DNA of 64,000 bases, taken from Moritella dasanensis ArB 0140. GTDB taxonomy: Bacteria; Pseudomonadota; Gammaproteobacteria; Enterobacterales; Moritellaceae. This document shows, piece after piece, positions 63,352-64,000 of this stretch. Below the pieces are notes generated by a model. The model saw only the letters and a list, made by a program, of their open reading frames with translations. It searched no databases and was not told the DNA's origin. Position 1 is the stretch's first letter; every line of letters starts with the position of its first letter. Location: NCBI RefSeq assembly GCF_000276805.1, contig NZ_AKXQ01000001.1, forward strand, positions 248,001 through 312,000, read 5' to 3'. Both the position numbers and the translations under genes were made by a program.

Positions 63352-64000
63352 ATGAAGGACTACTACCCGAAACGGATTGTTTGCTTAACAGAAGAAACCA
63401 CAGAAATGTTGTATATACTGGGCGAAGAGTCTCGTATCGCTGGTATTTCAGGTTTTACTGTTCGTCCTCCGCACGCGCGACAAGCGCATCCTAAAGTGTC
63501 TGCATTTACGTCAGCCAAGATAGATAAGATCCTCGATTTAAAACCTGACCTAGTGCTGGGCTTTTCTGACATCCAAGCGGATATCGCTGGTGCATTAATC
63601 AAGCAGGGTATTGCTGTGCATATCTTTAATCAGCGTTCTGTTGATGAAGTATTTAACATGATCATGATGTTAGCAAGTCTGGTTGGCGCGAGTGAAAAAG
63701 CCGCTATTTGGTTGGATGATATTGAAAGCAAGATAATGCGCATCAAGCTCAATGCCGCAAAATATAATAAACGTCCTAAAGTATATTTTGAATTGTGGAA
63801 CGATCCATTAATGTCGGGCATTCAATGGGTGTCAGAACTGATTGAGATCGCAGGGGGAGACGAGTGTTTCCCTGAACTGGCCAAAGAGTCATTAGCGAAG
63901 AACCGCATTATTGCCGATCCCATTATCGTGGTCGATGCGAATCCTGACATCATCATTGGTTCATGGTGTGGACGTAAGTTTAAGCCTGAACAGGTTGCAG
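63352..64000 (+). CDS. BtuF-like cobalamin/siderophore-binding protein (partial)
   Basis: The frame runs from ATG 63352 off the window end with no stop (216 codons visible). It matches the helical-backbone metal/cobalamin receptor family: RIVCLTEETTEMLYILGEESRIAG, then KPDLVLGFSDIQ and NPDIIIGSW. No signal peptide is visible at the start, unlike classical BtuF, so it may be a cytoplasmic form or its start lies elsewhere. It follows chrA. The ORF track missed it only because it is open-ended. Confidence 0.82.
   Translation, partial: MKDYYPKRIVCLTEETTEMLYILGEESRIAGISGFTVRPPHARQAHPKVSAFTSAKIDKILDLKPDLVLGFSDIQADIAGALIKQGIAVHIFNQRSVDEVFNMIMMLASLVGASEKAAIWLDDIESKIMRIKLNAAKYNKRPKVYFELWNDPLMSGIQWVSELIEIAGGDECFPELAKESLAKNRIIADPIIVVDANPDIIIGSWCGRKFKPEQVA

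Overview
The window is AT-rich chromosomal DNA from a marine gammaproteobacterium. Gene content (FeoABC, NnrS, MSHA-type pilins, the YdbH/YnbE/YdbL set, a Pla-1/Cef-type lipase, an RpoS-like sigma factor, integron cassettes) fits Alteromonadales/Vibrionales; Moritella is my best guess from protein style, not a proven assignment.

Region 1 (1 to about 5000) is an array of integron-type gene cassettes. Small ORFs all lie on the minus strand and are separated by attC-like sites. No integrase gene lies at the right-hand end, where attI would be expected, so this part looks like a cassette cluster without integrase. The cassettes encode a HAD phosphatase, a GIY-YIG/T5orf172-type protein and several unknowns.

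Region 2 (5206-13140) is a branched-chain amino acid operon: leucine dehydrogenase, branched-chain 2-oxo acid dehydrogenase E1alpha, E1beta and E2, and the fused isobutyryl-CoA mutase IcmF. No E3 gene is present, so lipoamide dehydrogenase must be shared.

Region 3 (13550-22731) holds a heptanucleotide repeat, a frameshifted HD-GYP sensor gene, a stand-alone eukaryotic-type HisA, a second HD-GYP gene, an MSHA-type pilin, a DUF547 protein, a BamA/TamA-like outer-membrane protein and a YajD-like HNH protein.

Region 4 (about 23293-40417) is the most interesting. A 17.1-kb integrative element is inserted inside a ygjP-like metallopeptidase gene, within its catalytic HExxH codons. The ends are the inverted repeat GCTACCCTTG. 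At the left end is a four-gene recombination module with overlapping or closely spaced genes: two tyrosine recombinases, a recombinase-fold protein that seems to lack catalytic residues, and a small auxiliary protein. The layout matches the intA-tfp2-intB-srap core of strand-biased circularizing elements. The cargo includes two very large, divergent proteins that fuse an N-terminal HD domain to an Hsp90-type (GHKL) ATPase. It also has an intact replacement ygjP, an XRE regulator divergent from a winged-helix gene with a palindromic operator on the -10 box, and a small membrane protein. A further degenerate 3' fragment of ygjP near the right end suggests repeated insertion at the same site. I interpret the cargo as putative defence or conflict genes.

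Region 5 (40581-64000) returns to core-like genes: a zinc-ribbon protein, a second MSHA-type pilin, ydbH-ynbE-ydbL, an AMP/thymidine phosphorylase next to a PRPP-synthetase homologue and a PagL-like protein, a TyrR-box-controlled aromatic amino acid permease, an ABC exporter, feoABC with a possible Fur site, nnrS and arsR, an RpoS-like sigma factor, a DUF945-like protein, a small P-loop kinase, an extracellular lipase lipoprotein, a chromate transporter, and the start of a BtuF-like binding protein cut by the window end.
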